Below are positions 16,644 to 27,160 of a stretch of 64,000 nucleotides of DNA, piece by piece. The stretch's first letter is position 1, and the number at the start of each line of letters is the position of its first letter. A program made the position numbers and the translations under genes. This DNA is from Aeromonas fluvialis (GTDB lineage Bacteria; Pseudomonadota; Gammaproteobacteria; Enterobacterales; Aeromonadaceae). The stretch lies in NCBI RefSeq assembly GCF_000819885.1, contig NZ_CDBO01000052.1, positions 86,054 to 150,053 on the forward strand, in the 5' to 3' direction. The notes under the pieces are model-generated. The model was not told the origin of the DNA. It was given only the letters and a program-made list of their open reading frames with translations, and did not search any database.

Positions 16644-16846
16644 CGAACCCTGATATTCAAAGAGATTGATACCAGCCGTTTATTTGAGGCCCACAACGAG
16701 TCGGGCAATCTGTATGGAAGGAAATAGTTAACACGTTGCCAAGAAGGGGGAAGCAACGGAGGATGAGCCAATAGCTAGCGATTGCAGATGTGGTAAACAG
16801 GGGAGTAAATCAAAATGCCCCACAGAACTGGGGGACCGGAAAAGCA

Positions 16847-16877
16847 CAAGGGCCTAGCCGAAGCTAAGCCCTTGTTG
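16847..16877 (-). terminator. terminator of tRNA-Pro
   Basis: On the minus strand CAAGGGCTTAGC-TTCG-GCTAGGCCCTTG forms a hairpin just past the tRNA 3' end, followed by TGCTTTTCC. Bases 16644-16846 show no other feature. Confidence 0.7.
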
Positions 16878-16881
16878 AATT

Positions 16882-16958
<77 letters not shown>

Positions 16959-16974
16959 ATGTCTGCGGGACGGG

Positions 16975-17003
16975 AATTTACCGAAAGCCCCGACCTGACA
17001 CAA
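16975..17003 (-). promoter_or_regulatory. promoter of tRNA-Pro
   Basis: On the minus strand TTGTGT and TAAATT are separated by 17 bp and followed by a GC-rich discriminator (CCCG), as expected for a stringently controlled stable-RNA promoter. Confidence 0.6.
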
Positions 17004-17113
17004 GCCTTTTTTTCATTTGGAGGAAAAAAAGGGCAATACGCTCAACTATCCAGCACTCTTTTTCACCCGTTTACCACCGGGTAGCCAGCTGGTGACATTC
17101 CGGCAACCCGGAC

Positions 17114-17818
17114 TCAGATCAGCCGCAGCGCTTCCGGCCCCAGCAGGCGACGCTGCCAGTCGGCCACTGTGCCATGCTCCAGCCAGTTGGCCGCGTGCTG
17201 GCGCCAGTTGGGCGAAAGAGCCGGATTTTCCAGCAACAACAGCAGATCGGCTTCATTGCGCGCCTGATTAAACAGGATATCCGCCGTGCGCTTCACTGTC
17301 AGCTCGGGATAGGGCCTGTCTACCAGCTCCATGATCATATCGGGCGCGACCATCCCCTCCTCCAGCACCCGCAACAGCCAGCCACAGCGGCCATTGAGCT
17401 GCATCACCTGCGACAGCTGGCCATAGCCAAAGCGCTGGTTGAGCTTGAAACAGGGGGATCTTGGCTGGCTAATCTGGATCAGCGCGTCGCCAAGCCGATA
17501 GACATCGCCGATACAGGCTTGTGTCTCGGTCAGACCAGAGCCGGAGAGGTTCTCGCCAAAAGCGGCAGCTTGCCAGGGGGCACGTGGTGCGGGCAGGCCC
17601 AATGCCGTTTGCCAGGTCTGCCACCAGAGATAGTGGTCGGCGGGATAGTAGTGAAGCGCTCGATCCGGGCCACCGTGGTGGCGCTGGTCACTCTGTTCAT
17701 CTCCGTCCAGTCCGGCAAAGGAGCAACGAACCGGTGCAGAGATTGGCTGCTTGTGAATCGCAGTGGTGAGGCCCGGCACCAGTTCGGTGCCCCGCCCGCG
17801 AAAAAGGGAGATCCGCAT
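17114..17818 (-). CDS. yiiM: MOSC-domain protein YiiM
   Basis: A 234-aa MOSC-domain protein of the YiiM family. These molybdenum-cofactor-binding enzymes reduce N-hydroxylated compounds such as 6-hydroxylaminopurine. Visible features are the conserved GLDGDEQSDQRHHGGPDRAL (about residues 36-55), FGENLSGSGL and the cysteine in SQPRSPCFKLNQRFG. Position 17818 is chosen because GGAGG lies 6 bp before it. It follows potI by 43 bp on the same strand, so it may be read through from the polyamine operon without sharing its function. Confidence 0.88.
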   Translation of the reverse strand: MRISLFRGRGTELVPGLTTAIHKQPISAPVRCSFAGLDGDEQSDQRHHGGPDRALHYYPADHYLWWQTWQTALGLPAPRAPWQAAAFGENLSGSGLTETQACIGDVYRLGDALIQISQPRSPCFKLNQRFGYGQLSQVMQLNGRCGWLLRVLEEGMVAPDMIMELVDRPYPELTVKRTADILFNQARNEADLLLLLENPALSPNWRQHAANWLEHGTVADWQRRLLGPEALRLI

Positions 17819-17861
17819 ACTCATCCTCCGGGTTGACGAGAATGCGGATCTTATCACGAGG

Positions 17862-18707
17862 TCAGGCAACCGCCTGCATCTGGGTGGTCATGGCAATCTC
17901 GGCGCGACGGCGTTTTTCTGACCTTGCCATCAGATACCAGCTGCCGAAGGTGAACAGTGACACCGACAGCAGGATCAGGCTGGCCACCGCGTTGATCTCG
18001 GGTTTGACACCGAGCCGCACCGCCGAGAAAACCTCCATCGGCAAGGTGGTGGAGCCCGGGCCGGAGACAAAGCTCGCCAGCACCAGGTCATCGAGCGACA
18101 GGGCGAACGACATCATGCCGCCCGCCGCCAGCGAGGGGGCGATCATCGGGATGGTGATCAGGAAGAACACCTTCCACGGCTTGGCGCCGAGATCCATCGC
18201 CGCCTCCTCGATGGAGAGATCCAGCTCCCGTAACCGCGCCGATACCACTATCGCCACATAGGCGGTACAGAAGGTGGTATGCGCGATCCAGATAGTCACC
18301 ATGCCCCGCTCGGCAGGCCAGCCCACCAGTTGGGCCATGGCCACGAACAGCAACAACAGCGACAGACCGGTGATCACCTCGGGCATCACCAGCGGTGCCG
18401 TCACCATGCCGCCAAACAGGGTCCGACCACGGAAGTGGGGGATCCGGGTCAGCACGAAGGCGGCCACCGTCCCCAGCGCTACCGAGGCGATCGCGGTGTA
18501 AAAGGCGATCTCCAGCGAGCGGAACACAGACCCAATCAGCTGCTTGTTATCGAGCAGGCCGAAATACCATTTGAGCGACCATCCCCCCCACACCGTCACC
18601 AGCTTGGAGGCGTTGAAGGAGTAGATCACCATGATGACCATGGGCAGGTAGATAAACAGCAGCCCCAACCAGAGCATCAGCTTGGCAAAACCAAAACGTC
18701 TCATCAT
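17862..18707 (-). CDS. potI: putrescine ABC transporter permease PotI
   Basis: A 281-aa inner-membrane permease with six helices and the ABC-contact EAA loop EEAAMDLGAKPWKVFFLITI near residues 167-186. It forms the transport channel with PotH. Its start overlaps the potH stop by four bases. Corresponds to SpuH of Pseudomonas by gene order. Confidence 0.92.
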   Translation of the reverse strand: MMRRFGFAKLMLWLGLLFIYLPMVIMVIYSFNASKLVTVWGGWSLKWYFGLLDNKQLIGSVFRSLEIAFYTAIASVALGTVAAFVLTRIPHFRGRTLFGGMVTAPLVMPEVITGLSLLLLFVAMAQLVGWPAERGMVTIWIAHTTFCTAYVAIVVSARLRELDLSIEEAAMDLGAKPWKVFFLITIPMIAPSLAAGGMMSFALSLDDLVLASFVSGPGSTTLPMEVFSAVRLGVKPEINAVASLILLSVSLFTFGSWYLMARSEKRRRAEIAMTTQMQAVA

Positions 18708-19609
18708 GCCTTGCCCTCCAGCTCTTTAGCCTGATTACGGTTGAAGAGGATGATCGGAATGATCAGCACCGCCAGCATCACCACCGCCAGGGCAGAGGCG
18801 ACCGGCCAGTCGCGGTTGTTAAAGAACTCCTGCCACAGCACCTTGCCGATCATCAGGGTCTCCGGGCCGCCCAGCATTTCCGGGATGACGAACTCCCCCA
18901 CCACCGGGATGAACACCAGCATGCAGCCGGCGATAATGCCGTTTTTAGAGAGGGGCACGGTGATCTGCCAGAACCGGGTCAGGTTGCGGGCACCCAGGTC
19001 GGAGGCAGCCTCCAGCAGGCTCTGATCATGCTTGACCAGATTGGCGTAGAGCGGCAGCACCATGAACGGCAGGTAGGAGTAAACGATACCGATATAGACC
19101 GCCAGGTTGGTGTTGAGGATCTGCAGCGGCTCGTTGATAAGACCAATCCCCATCAGCACGCTGTTGAGCAGACCGTTGTTACTGAGGATCCCCATCCACG
19201 CATAGACCCGGATCAGGATGGCGGTCCAGGTCGGCATCATGATCAGCAGCAGCAGAACGGTCTGGGTCTCCTTGTTGGCCCGGGCGATAGAGTAAGCCAT
19301 CGGATAGCCAATCAGCAGGCAGAGCAGGGTGCTGATAAACGCCATCTTGAGGGAGCCCAGATAGGCGGCAATATAGAGCTCATCCTCCTGCAGCAGCAGG
19401 TAGTTGCCCATGTTGAGCAGAATGGTGAGCTGATTGTCGGCCCAGCTCACCACATTGGTGTAGGGCGGGATGGCCACATCCGCTTCCGCAAAGCTGATCT
19501 TCAGCACGATGATGAAGGGCAGCAAGAAGAAGAGGAACAGCCAGAAGAAGGGGATGCCGATCACCAGTCGGCGCCCCCCACCCCGTTTCAGTCGTTGCAA
19601 GATCTTCAT
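18704..19609 (-). CDS. potH: putrescine ABC transporter permease PotH
   Basis: A 301-aa permease with six predicted helices and the EAA loop LLEAASDLGARNLTRFWQIT. It pairs with PotI and is energised by PotG. It overlaps potG upstream and potI downstream by four bases each, the tight packing of a single transport operon. Corresponds to SpuG by order. Confidence 0.92.
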   Translation of the reverse strand: MKILQRLKRGGGRRLVIGIPFFWLFLFFLLPFIIVLKISFAEADVAIPPYTNVVSWADNQLTILLNMGNYLLLQEDELYIAAYLGSLKMAFISTLLCLLIGYPMAYSIARANKETQTVLLLLIMMPTWTAILIRVYAWMGILSNNGLLNSVLMGIGLINEPLQILNTNLAVYIGIVYSYLPFMVLPLYANLVKHDQSLLEAASDLGARNLTRFWQITVPLSKNGIIAGCMLVFIPVVGEFVIPEMLGGPETLMIGKVLWQEFFNNRDWPVASALAVVMLAVLIIPIILFNRNQAKELEGKA

Positions 19610-20760
19610 GATTGCAGCACCACGCCACTGTCATCTTCCCAGTAGAGGAACACCTGGTCATCCCAAGTTGGCCGCTTGCCGTGGCGTTCGGCATTGGCGA
19701 TGAAAGCCTGAACGATTTTGCCCGAGGGCAGCTGGATGTGGTAAACCGAATGTCCGCCCAGATAGGCGATGTCATAGACCTCACCCTTGGTCCAGTTGAA
19801 GTCCGGGTGCTCGATCTCCTCCGGCTTTTGCAGACTCATCAGCAGTTTTTCCGGCCGCAGGGCGTAGGTCACCTTCTTGTTCTCGGCGCGGGAGCTGATG
19901 CCGTGGCCCACATAGATGGGCTGCTCCAGATCGGCGCAGGCGATGGTGGCGTGGTCCTGCTCATCCTCCACCAGCAGGCCGTCGAACAGGTTGACGTTGC
20001 CGATAAACTCGCACACCAGCCGGCTGGCGGGGGTTTCGTAGATATCCATCGGACTACCGATCTGTTCGATACAGCCCAGATGCATGATGGCGATCCGCTC
20101 CGCCATGGTCATCGCCTCTTCCTGATCGTGGGTCACCATGACGCAGGTTACGCCGACTCGCTCGATGATCTCCACCAACTCCAGCTGCATCTTGGAACGC
20201 AACTTCTTGTCGAGGGCTCCCATGGGTTCGTCGAGCAGCAGCAACTTGGGACGCTTGGCCAGCGAACGGGCCAGCGCGACCCGCTGGCGCTGGCCACCGG
20301 AGAGCTGGTGTGGCTTGCGGCGGGCATACTGGGTCATCTGCACCAGCTTGAGCATCTCTTCGACCCGGGCATCGATCTCGGCCTTGGGCAGCCCATCCTG
20401 CTTGAGACCGAAGGCGATATTCTGCGCCACCGTCATATGGGGAAACAGGGCGTAGGACTGGAACATCATGTTGATGGGGCGTTCATAGGGCGGCATATCT
20501 GTGATGTCGACCCCGTCGAGGAACAGCCGCCCCTCGGTCGGGCGCTCAAAGCCCGCCAGCATCCGCAGCAGGGTCGATTTGCCGGAACCGGACCCGCCGA
20601 GCAGGGCGAAGATCTCCCCCTTGTGAATATTCAGGGAAACATTGTCTACCGCCAGGGTCTCATCGAACTGCTTGCTGACCCTGTCAATTTTTACCAGCAC
20701 TTCTTTGCGTTGCTGGCTGCCCTCGAGGGCTTTCTTATAGGCACTGGAGGCTATCGCCAT
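19606..20760 (-). CDS. potG: putrescine ABC transporter ATPase PotG
   Basis: A 384-aa ABC ATPase. Walker A is GGSGSGKST, the Q loop FQSYALFPHMT, the signature LSGGQRQRVALARSLA, Walker B LLLLDEPMGALD and the switch VTHDQEEAMTMAER. A C-terminal TOBE-like regulatory domain follows (about 260-380). The ATG at 20760 has GGGAG about 7 bp upstream. It powers putrescine uptake through PotH/PotI. Corresponds to SpuF by order. Confidence 0.93.
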   Translation of the reverse strand: MAIASSAYKKALEGSQQRKEVLVKIDRVSKQFDETLAVDNVSLNIHKGEIFALLGGSGSGKSTLLRMLAGFERPTEGRLFLDGVDITDMPPYERPINMMFQSYALFPHMTVAQNIAFGLKQDGLPKAEIDARVEEMLKLVQMTQYARRKPHQLSGGQRQRVALARSLAKRPKLLLLDEPMGALDKKLRSKMQLELVEIIERVGVTCVMVTHDQEEAMTMAERIAIMHLGCIEQIGSPMDIYETPASRLVCEFIGNVNLFDGLLVEDEQDHATIACADLEQPIYVGHGISSRAENKKVTYALRPEKLLMSLQKPEEIEHPDFNWTKGEVYDIAYLGGHSVYHIQLPSGKIVQAFIANAERHGKRPTWDDQVFLYWEDDSGVVLQS

Positions 20761-20837
20761 TACCAAACTCCCGAACGTGATACCGGCCTCACGGCCAATC
20801 CATTAAAGCGATTTGGCGCCCCCGACGGGCACCAAGG

Positions 20838-21947
<1,110 letters not shown>

Positions 21948-21974
21948 TTAACCGTCTGCGCATCCATTCGCGCG

Positions 21975-22030
21975 GCCCATCCGGTTGGATGGCATCACTA
22001 CCCTCCCGGCCGAACTGCGGACCGGGAGGG
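21975..22030 (-). repeat. REP-like hairpins between the two binding-protein genes
   Basis: Two stems lie between the paralogues: GCCATCC-AACC-GGATGGGC (21975-21993) and CCCTCCCGG...CCGGGAGGG (22001-22030), neither with a T run. Such structures often stabilise the upstream binding-protein mRNA in transporter operons. Confidence 0.55.
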
Positions 22031-22041
22031 GCATTTCTTAC

Positions 22042-23151
<1,110 letters not shown>

Positions 23152-23192
23152 CTAAGCAAATTGTATGCGCATGCCAACCTGCCTGGCGGCAG

Positions 23193-24554
23193 CTATCCCT
23201 TCAGCTTTGCAGCCGTCAGATCCAGACTGAGCCTGGCCAGCTTGACCAATTCATCAACCTGTTCCTCGGTGATGACCAAGGGGGGCGATATGATCATGGT
23301 ATCGCCTACCGCCCTCATCACCAAGCCATTGTTAAAGCAGAACTCCCTGCATGTCATCCCGGCATTTGCCTGTGTCGGGAAACGCTGGTTGGTCTGCTTG
23401 TTCTGGACAATTTCCAGCGCGGCCACCAGCCCGCGACCACGGGTTTCCCCCACCAGCGGATGGTCAGCCAGCTCCGCCCAACGGCGCTGCAAATAGGGCC
23501 CGATGGTATCATGAACACGCTTAACTATGCTTTCCCTCTGCATAAGCTGGATGTTGGCCACCGCCACGGCGCAGGAGACCGGATGGCCCGAATAAGTGAA
23601 ACCGTGGTTGAACTCCCCCCCTTCCTCCACCAGCACTTTCGCAACCCGATCACCCACCATGACGGCACCGAGCGGCAAATACCCGGAGGTGATGCCTTTG
23701 GCCAGACACATCAGATCCGGCTTGATGCCAAACCCTTCGCTGGCGAACCAGTGGCCGGTGCGGCCAAAACCGCAGATCACCTCGTCGGCGATCAGCAAAA
23801 TGCCGTAATGATCGCAGATACGCTGGATCTCCGGCCAGTAGCTGTCAGGCGGAATGATGACGCCGCCAGCACCCTGGATCGGTTCGCCGATAAAGGCGGC
23901 GACCTTGTCCACTCCCAGCTCCAGAATCTTCTGCTCCAGCTGGCGGGCCCGCTCCAGTCCGAACTCGTGAGGGTTCATCCCCTGCCCCTCACCGAAGTGG
24001 TAGGGCTGATCGATGTGGACTATGCCGGGAATAGGCAGATTGCCCTGCTGATGCATGCCCTTCATGCCGCCGAGGCTGGCCCCTGCCACGGTGGAGCCGT
24101 GATAGGCGTTGTGACGGCTGATGATCACCTGTTTGTCAGGGTGCCCCTTGCTGGCCCAGTAGTGGCGCACCATCCGCAATACGGTGTCGTTACACTCGGA
24201 GCCGGAACCGGTGAAGAAGACGTGGTTCATATGAGCCGGCGTCACCTCGGCCAGCAGGGTGGCCAGCTCGATCACCGGCGGGTGAGCGGTCTGGAAGAAG
24301 AGGTTGTAATAGGGCAACTGCTGCATCTGGCGGGTGGCGGCATCCACCAGCTCCTGACGACCGTAACCCATGTTGACGCACCACAATCCCGCCATGCCAT
24401 CGAGAATGCGCTTGCCCTCGGAGTCTTCCAGATAGACGCCGCTGGCCTTGGTGATGATGCGACTGCCCTTCTTGTTCAGGGCCTGAAAGTCGCTAAAGGG
24501 GTGCAGGTGGTGGCTGGCATCAAGCTGTTGCCACTCACGGGTCGTCTGCTGCAT
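23193..24554 (-). CDS. spuC: putrescine:pyruvate aminotransferase (SpuC type, class III)
   Basis: A 453-aa PLP enzyme that transfers an amino group of putrescine (or cadaverine) to pyruvate, giving 4-aminobutanal. Its sequence follows Pseudomonas SpuC through the N terminus (TREWQQLDASHHLHPFSDF), MAGLWCVNMGYGRQELV, FFTGSGSECNDTVLRMVRHY and the PLP aspartate in LIADEVICGFGRTG. The Schiff-base lysine is in CLAKGITSGYLPLG. A GAGGAG motif precedes the ATG. It sits between the gamma-glutamylpolyamine synthetase and the uptake genes, so two alternative first steps of catabolism are co-encoded. Confidence 0.92.
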   Translation of the reverse strand: MQQTTREWQQLDASHHLHPFSDFQALNKKGSRIITKASGVYLEDSEGKRILDGMAGLWCVNMGYGRQELVDAATRQMQQLPYYNLFFQTAHPPVIELATLLAEVTPAHMNHVFFTGSGSECNDTVLRMVRHYWASKGHPDKQVIISRHNAYHGSTVAGASLGGMKGMHQQGNLPIPGIVHIDQPYHFGEGQGMNPHEFGLERARQLEQKILELGVDKVAAFIGEPIQGAGGVIIPPDSYWPEIQRICDHYGILLIADEVICGFGRTGHWFASEGFGIKPDLMCLAKGITSGYLPLGAVMVGDRVAKVLVEEGGEFNHGFTYSGHPVSCAVAVANIQLMQRESIVKRVHDTIGPYLQRRWAELADHPLVGETRGRGLVAALEIVQNKQTNQRFPTQANAGMTCREFCFNNGLVMRAVGDTMIISPPLVITEEQVDELVKLARLSLDLTAAKLKG

Positions 24555-24787
24555 TTGTTGCTCCTCGGTTCCTTCGATTTGGCAGGAATTTTTGTCAATT
24601 AATGGGGATGTCCACCATAGTCACCGCCACTCTCGGACGGTCTGTTGCATGGCTTGATCCCCGGTTACTTCTACTCAAGCTAAAAATGGTCGCCCCCACT
24701 TCAATCGAAGCAATGGCCAGCCTTTGCTCCCGCAAGCGGTTGCCGACAGGGCATCCTCATCCTGTCTCACCGGCTGTACAGGCTGAG

Positions 24788-24804
24788 GAGGCTGCCAGCC
24801 TCCC
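24788..24804. repeat. hairpin in the synthetase-spuC gap
   Basis: GGAGGCT-GCC-AGCCTCC is the only clear structure in the 285-bp gap between the synthetase stop and the spuC start. A TTGACA is present at 24591-24596 (minus strand), but no convincing -10 box follows, so I do not call a promoter there. Confidence 0.5.
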
Positions 24805-24839
24805 CGGGTCGGACGATGGGTGGCCGGCACGCCTCCGGG

Positions 24840-26198
24840 TCAGACGTTCAGCAGCAGGAATTCGCGCTCCCAGCGGCTGATCACCCCGAAGTAGGTCTCG
24901 TACTCCTTGCGCTTCACCGCGACAAAGGCGCGGGTGAAACGCTCACCCAGCAACTCCTTGATGGGCTCACACTGTTCGAGATGGCTGAGCGCCTCCTCGA
25001 GCGAGCGCGGCAGACTGTAGGGCAGGTCGTAGGCGCTGGATTTCATCTCTTGCATCGGCTCCAGCTTCTCCATCATGCCGAGATAGCCGCAGGCCAGGGT
25101 GGCGGCCAGCGCCAGATAGGGGTTGGCGTCGGCGCCGGCGAAGCGGTTCTCCACCCGGCGGGCACTGGCCTCAGAGAAGGGCACCCGCAGCCCGCATGTG
25201 CGGTTCTCCACCCCCCACTGCACGTTGCGCGGCGCGCTCTCGCCAAAGGTGAGGCGGCGGTAGGAGTTGACGTTGGGGGCCAGCAGCGCGGTCACCGCCG
25301 GGGTGTACTTCTGCAGACCTGCGATGAAGTGCATGAACAGCTCGGAGTTGCCGCCGTTCTCGGTGCCGAACAGGTTACGGCCGTTCACATCTTCCAGACT
25401 CTGGTGGATGTGCATGGCGGAGCCGGGCTCGTCACTCATCGGCTTGGCCATAAAGGTGGCGTAGATGCCGTGCTTGTGGGCCGCTTCCCGCATGGTGCGT
25501 TTGAACAGGAACACCTGATCCGCCAGATCGACGGCGTCACCGTGCAGGAAGTTGATCTCCATTTGGGCGGCGCCGGATTCGTGGATCAGGGTGTCCACCT
25601 CCAGCTCCTGCGCCTCGCAATAGTCATACATATCCTCGAAAATGGGGTCGAATTCGTTGACCGCGTCGATACTGAACGACTGGCGGGCGGTCTCCGGACG
25701 ACCGTTGCGCCCCACCGGCGGTACCAGGGGATAGTCGGGGTCTTCGTTGCGCTTGACCAGGTAGAATTCCAGCTCGGGGGCCACCACCGGCTTCCATCCC
25801 TGCTTCTCGTAAAATGACAGGACCCGACGCAACACGGAGCGCGGTGCGATGTCGATCAGCTTGCCGTTGACGTCGTAACAGTCGTGGATAACCTGAGCGG
25901 TGGGCTCCAGCGCCCAGGGGACGAAACGGATGGTATTGGGGTCAGGATAGAGTTGCATGTCCCGTTCCAGCGGGTCGATCATGCTGTCATCATCCGGATA
26001 TTCGCCGGTCACTGTCTGGGTGAAGATCACTTCGGGCAGACGCATGCCCCCTTCTCGCAAAAACTTGTTGGCTGGGATGATCTTGCCCCGAGCGTTGCCG
26101 GTGAAATCCGGGAACAGGCACTCCACTTCCGTGATGCGATTGCTCTCCATCCAGCCCTTGATACTGTCCATGTTAAACCCCGACTCTACGGTTGCCAT
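24840..26198 (-). CDS. gamma-glutamylpolyamine synthetase (PuuA/SpuB type, glutamine synthetase fold)
   Basis: Glutamine-synthetase-fold ligase joining glutamate to putrescine or another polyamine with ATP. Features in order: GNARGKIIPANKF (substrate grasp), VAPELEFYLV (metal glutamates), GAAQMEINFLHGDAVDLADQ, the metal histidine segment GSAMHIHQSL, and the nucleotide/glutamate region NRTCGLRVP with RVENRFAGADANPYLALAA. Length is 452 aa from ATG 26198; an ATG 11 codons later with GGGG upstream is also possible. First gene of the operon whose order matches spuBCDEFGH. The exact amine is unproven. Confidence 0.87.
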   Translation of the reverse strand: MATVESGFNMDSIKGWMESNRITEVECLFPDFTGNARGKIIPANKFLREGGMRLPEVIFTQTVTGEYPDDDSMIDPLERDMQLYPDPNTIRFVPWALEPTAQVIHDCYDVNGKLIDIAPRSVLRRVLSFYEKQGWKPVVAPELEFYLVKRNEDPDYPLVPPVGRNGRPETARQSFSIDAVNEFDPIFEDMYDYCEAQELEVDTLIHESGAAQMEINFLHGDAVDLADQVFLFKRTMREAAHKHGIYATFMAKPMSDEPGSAMHIHQSLEDVNGRNLFGTENGGNSELFMHFIAGLQKYTPAVTALLAPNVNSYRRLTFGESAPRNVQWGVENRTCGLRVPFSEASARRVENRFAGADANPYLALAATLACGYLGMMEKLEPMQEMKSSAYDLPYSLPRSLEEALSHLEQCEPIKELLGERFTRAFVAVKRKEYETYFGVISRWEREFLLLNV

Positions 26199-26291
26199 TG
26201 GCAAAGGTGTCTAATATATGGAACACCCTTGTTATAAAATTGTAATCAACACCACCATAAAAGCCCGCTATCAGGGATAATGTCAAGCCAT

Positions 26292-26356
26292 AGTGTTTAA
26301 AAAACTATAAATGACGGCGCATATAATGACCAAATCGATACCAAATACTAAACACT
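26292..26356. promoter_or_regulatory. candidate PuuR-type control region of the polyamine operon
   Basis: AGTGTTTA (26292-26299) and its inverse TAAACACT (26349-26356) bracket ATATAATGACCA (26321-26332). The latter differs by one base from the 12-base core ATATAATGAACA of the E. coli PuuR box as I recall it. All are in the divergent region upstream of the synthetase gene. Binding by the window's PuuR-type protein is inferred. Confidence 0.45.
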
Positions 26357-26507
26357 CGAGCACCACTCAACTCTCTGCAAGGCCAATGCCAACAACGGAT
26401 GAAAAAGGTACGAGTCTCCTTCTGACAGGGCCATTTTTTTGCAAGGACGCACAATCCTTATCCTATTTGCTTTGCTTGGCTGCATTTTTTTGGTACAAGG
26501 CCCGCCC

Positions 26508-26544
26508 TGATTTGCACTCTCTTGCATGAAAACGGTGCAAATCA
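26508..26544. promoter_or_regulatory. perfect 10-bp inverted repeat before the DksA paralogue gene
   Basis: TGATTTGCAC (26508-26517) and its exact inverse GTGCAAATCA (26535-26544) are 17 bp apart. They lie about 85 bp before the start codon. A second hairpin, GGGCT-TG-GTCTG-TAGG-CAGAC-AGCCC (26553-26578), follows. It may be an operator, or a structured leader if the transcript starts upstream. Outside this and the PuuR-type region, 26199-26626 shows nothing else clear. Confidence 0.55.
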
Positions 26545-26626
26545 GACGAGAAGGGCTTGGTCTGTAGGCAGACAGCCCCCATAAACAGGGATAATTGGGT
26601 TAGTAAACTGACTGGTAGTTAATCGT

Positions 26627-27013
26627 ATGTGTGATTTCATGACTGAAGACCAACTGGCCTTTTACAAGGGGCAGATCGAGCGACAGATCGTCGAGCTCGA
26701 AGAGCGCCTGAACTCCCAGGCCAGCCAGGCCATCGCCACCGACACCAACGAGATGGCCGATGAAATTGACCGTGCCAGTATCGAGGAAGCCCGCCGTCTG
26801 GAGCTGAACCGCATCGAGCACGACAAGCTGCACCTGCGCAAGCTGCGGGGCGCATTGAAGCGCATCAGCGAAGGGGATTTTGGTTACTGCGAATCTTGCG
26901 GTGACGAGATCTCCCTCAAGCGGCTGCATGCCCGTCCGGAATCCCGTTTCTGCGTCGAATGCCAGAGCACCAAGGAATTTAACGATACCCACGTGTTCCG
27001 TCGCGTCGCCTGA
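26627..27013 (+). CDS. DksA/TraR-family C4 zinc-finger protein, short DksA paralogue
   Basis: A 128-aa DksA-like protein that should bind in the RNA polymerase secondary channel. It has a shortened coiled-coil hairpin whose tip reads DEIDRA (the DxxDxA pattern essential in DksA). The zinc finger follows: FGYCESCGDEI, then FCVECQST (C4 type). It lacks about 20 N-terminal residues of canonical 151-aa DksA and differs in sequence, so it is probably a paralogue rather than the housekeeping dksA. No strong Shine-Dalgarno is visible; ATG 26639 is an alternative start. The leader carries a perfect inverted repeat. Confidence 0.82.
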   Translation: MCDFMTEDQLAFYKGQIERQIVELEERLNSQASQAIATDTNEMADEIDRASIEEARRLELNRIEHDKLHLRKLRGALKRISEGDFGYCESCGDEISLKRLHARPESRFCVECQSTKEFNDTHVFRRVA

Positions 27014-27160
27014 TTCTTCGAAGAACCGTCACCATTCTGGTGCAACAGACGCCAGCAAGGCAGGGCACTGCGCTAAAACCTTGCACAACGCCTCGCAGCA
27101 AGATGGTGACAAGTTCTGTTAGACTCCGGACACCTTCCGGAATCTACAGAAGAACAGAGA

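Noticed and set aside
24591-24620. A promoter directly before spuC based on a perfect TTGACA
   Set aside because: No acceptable -10 hexamer at 16-18 bp, so spuC is treated as part of the upstream operon.
26511-26526. A sigma-54 promoter before the DksA paralogue (TTGCAC...TTGCAT)
   Set aside because: The spacing is one base short and the essential GG is absent.
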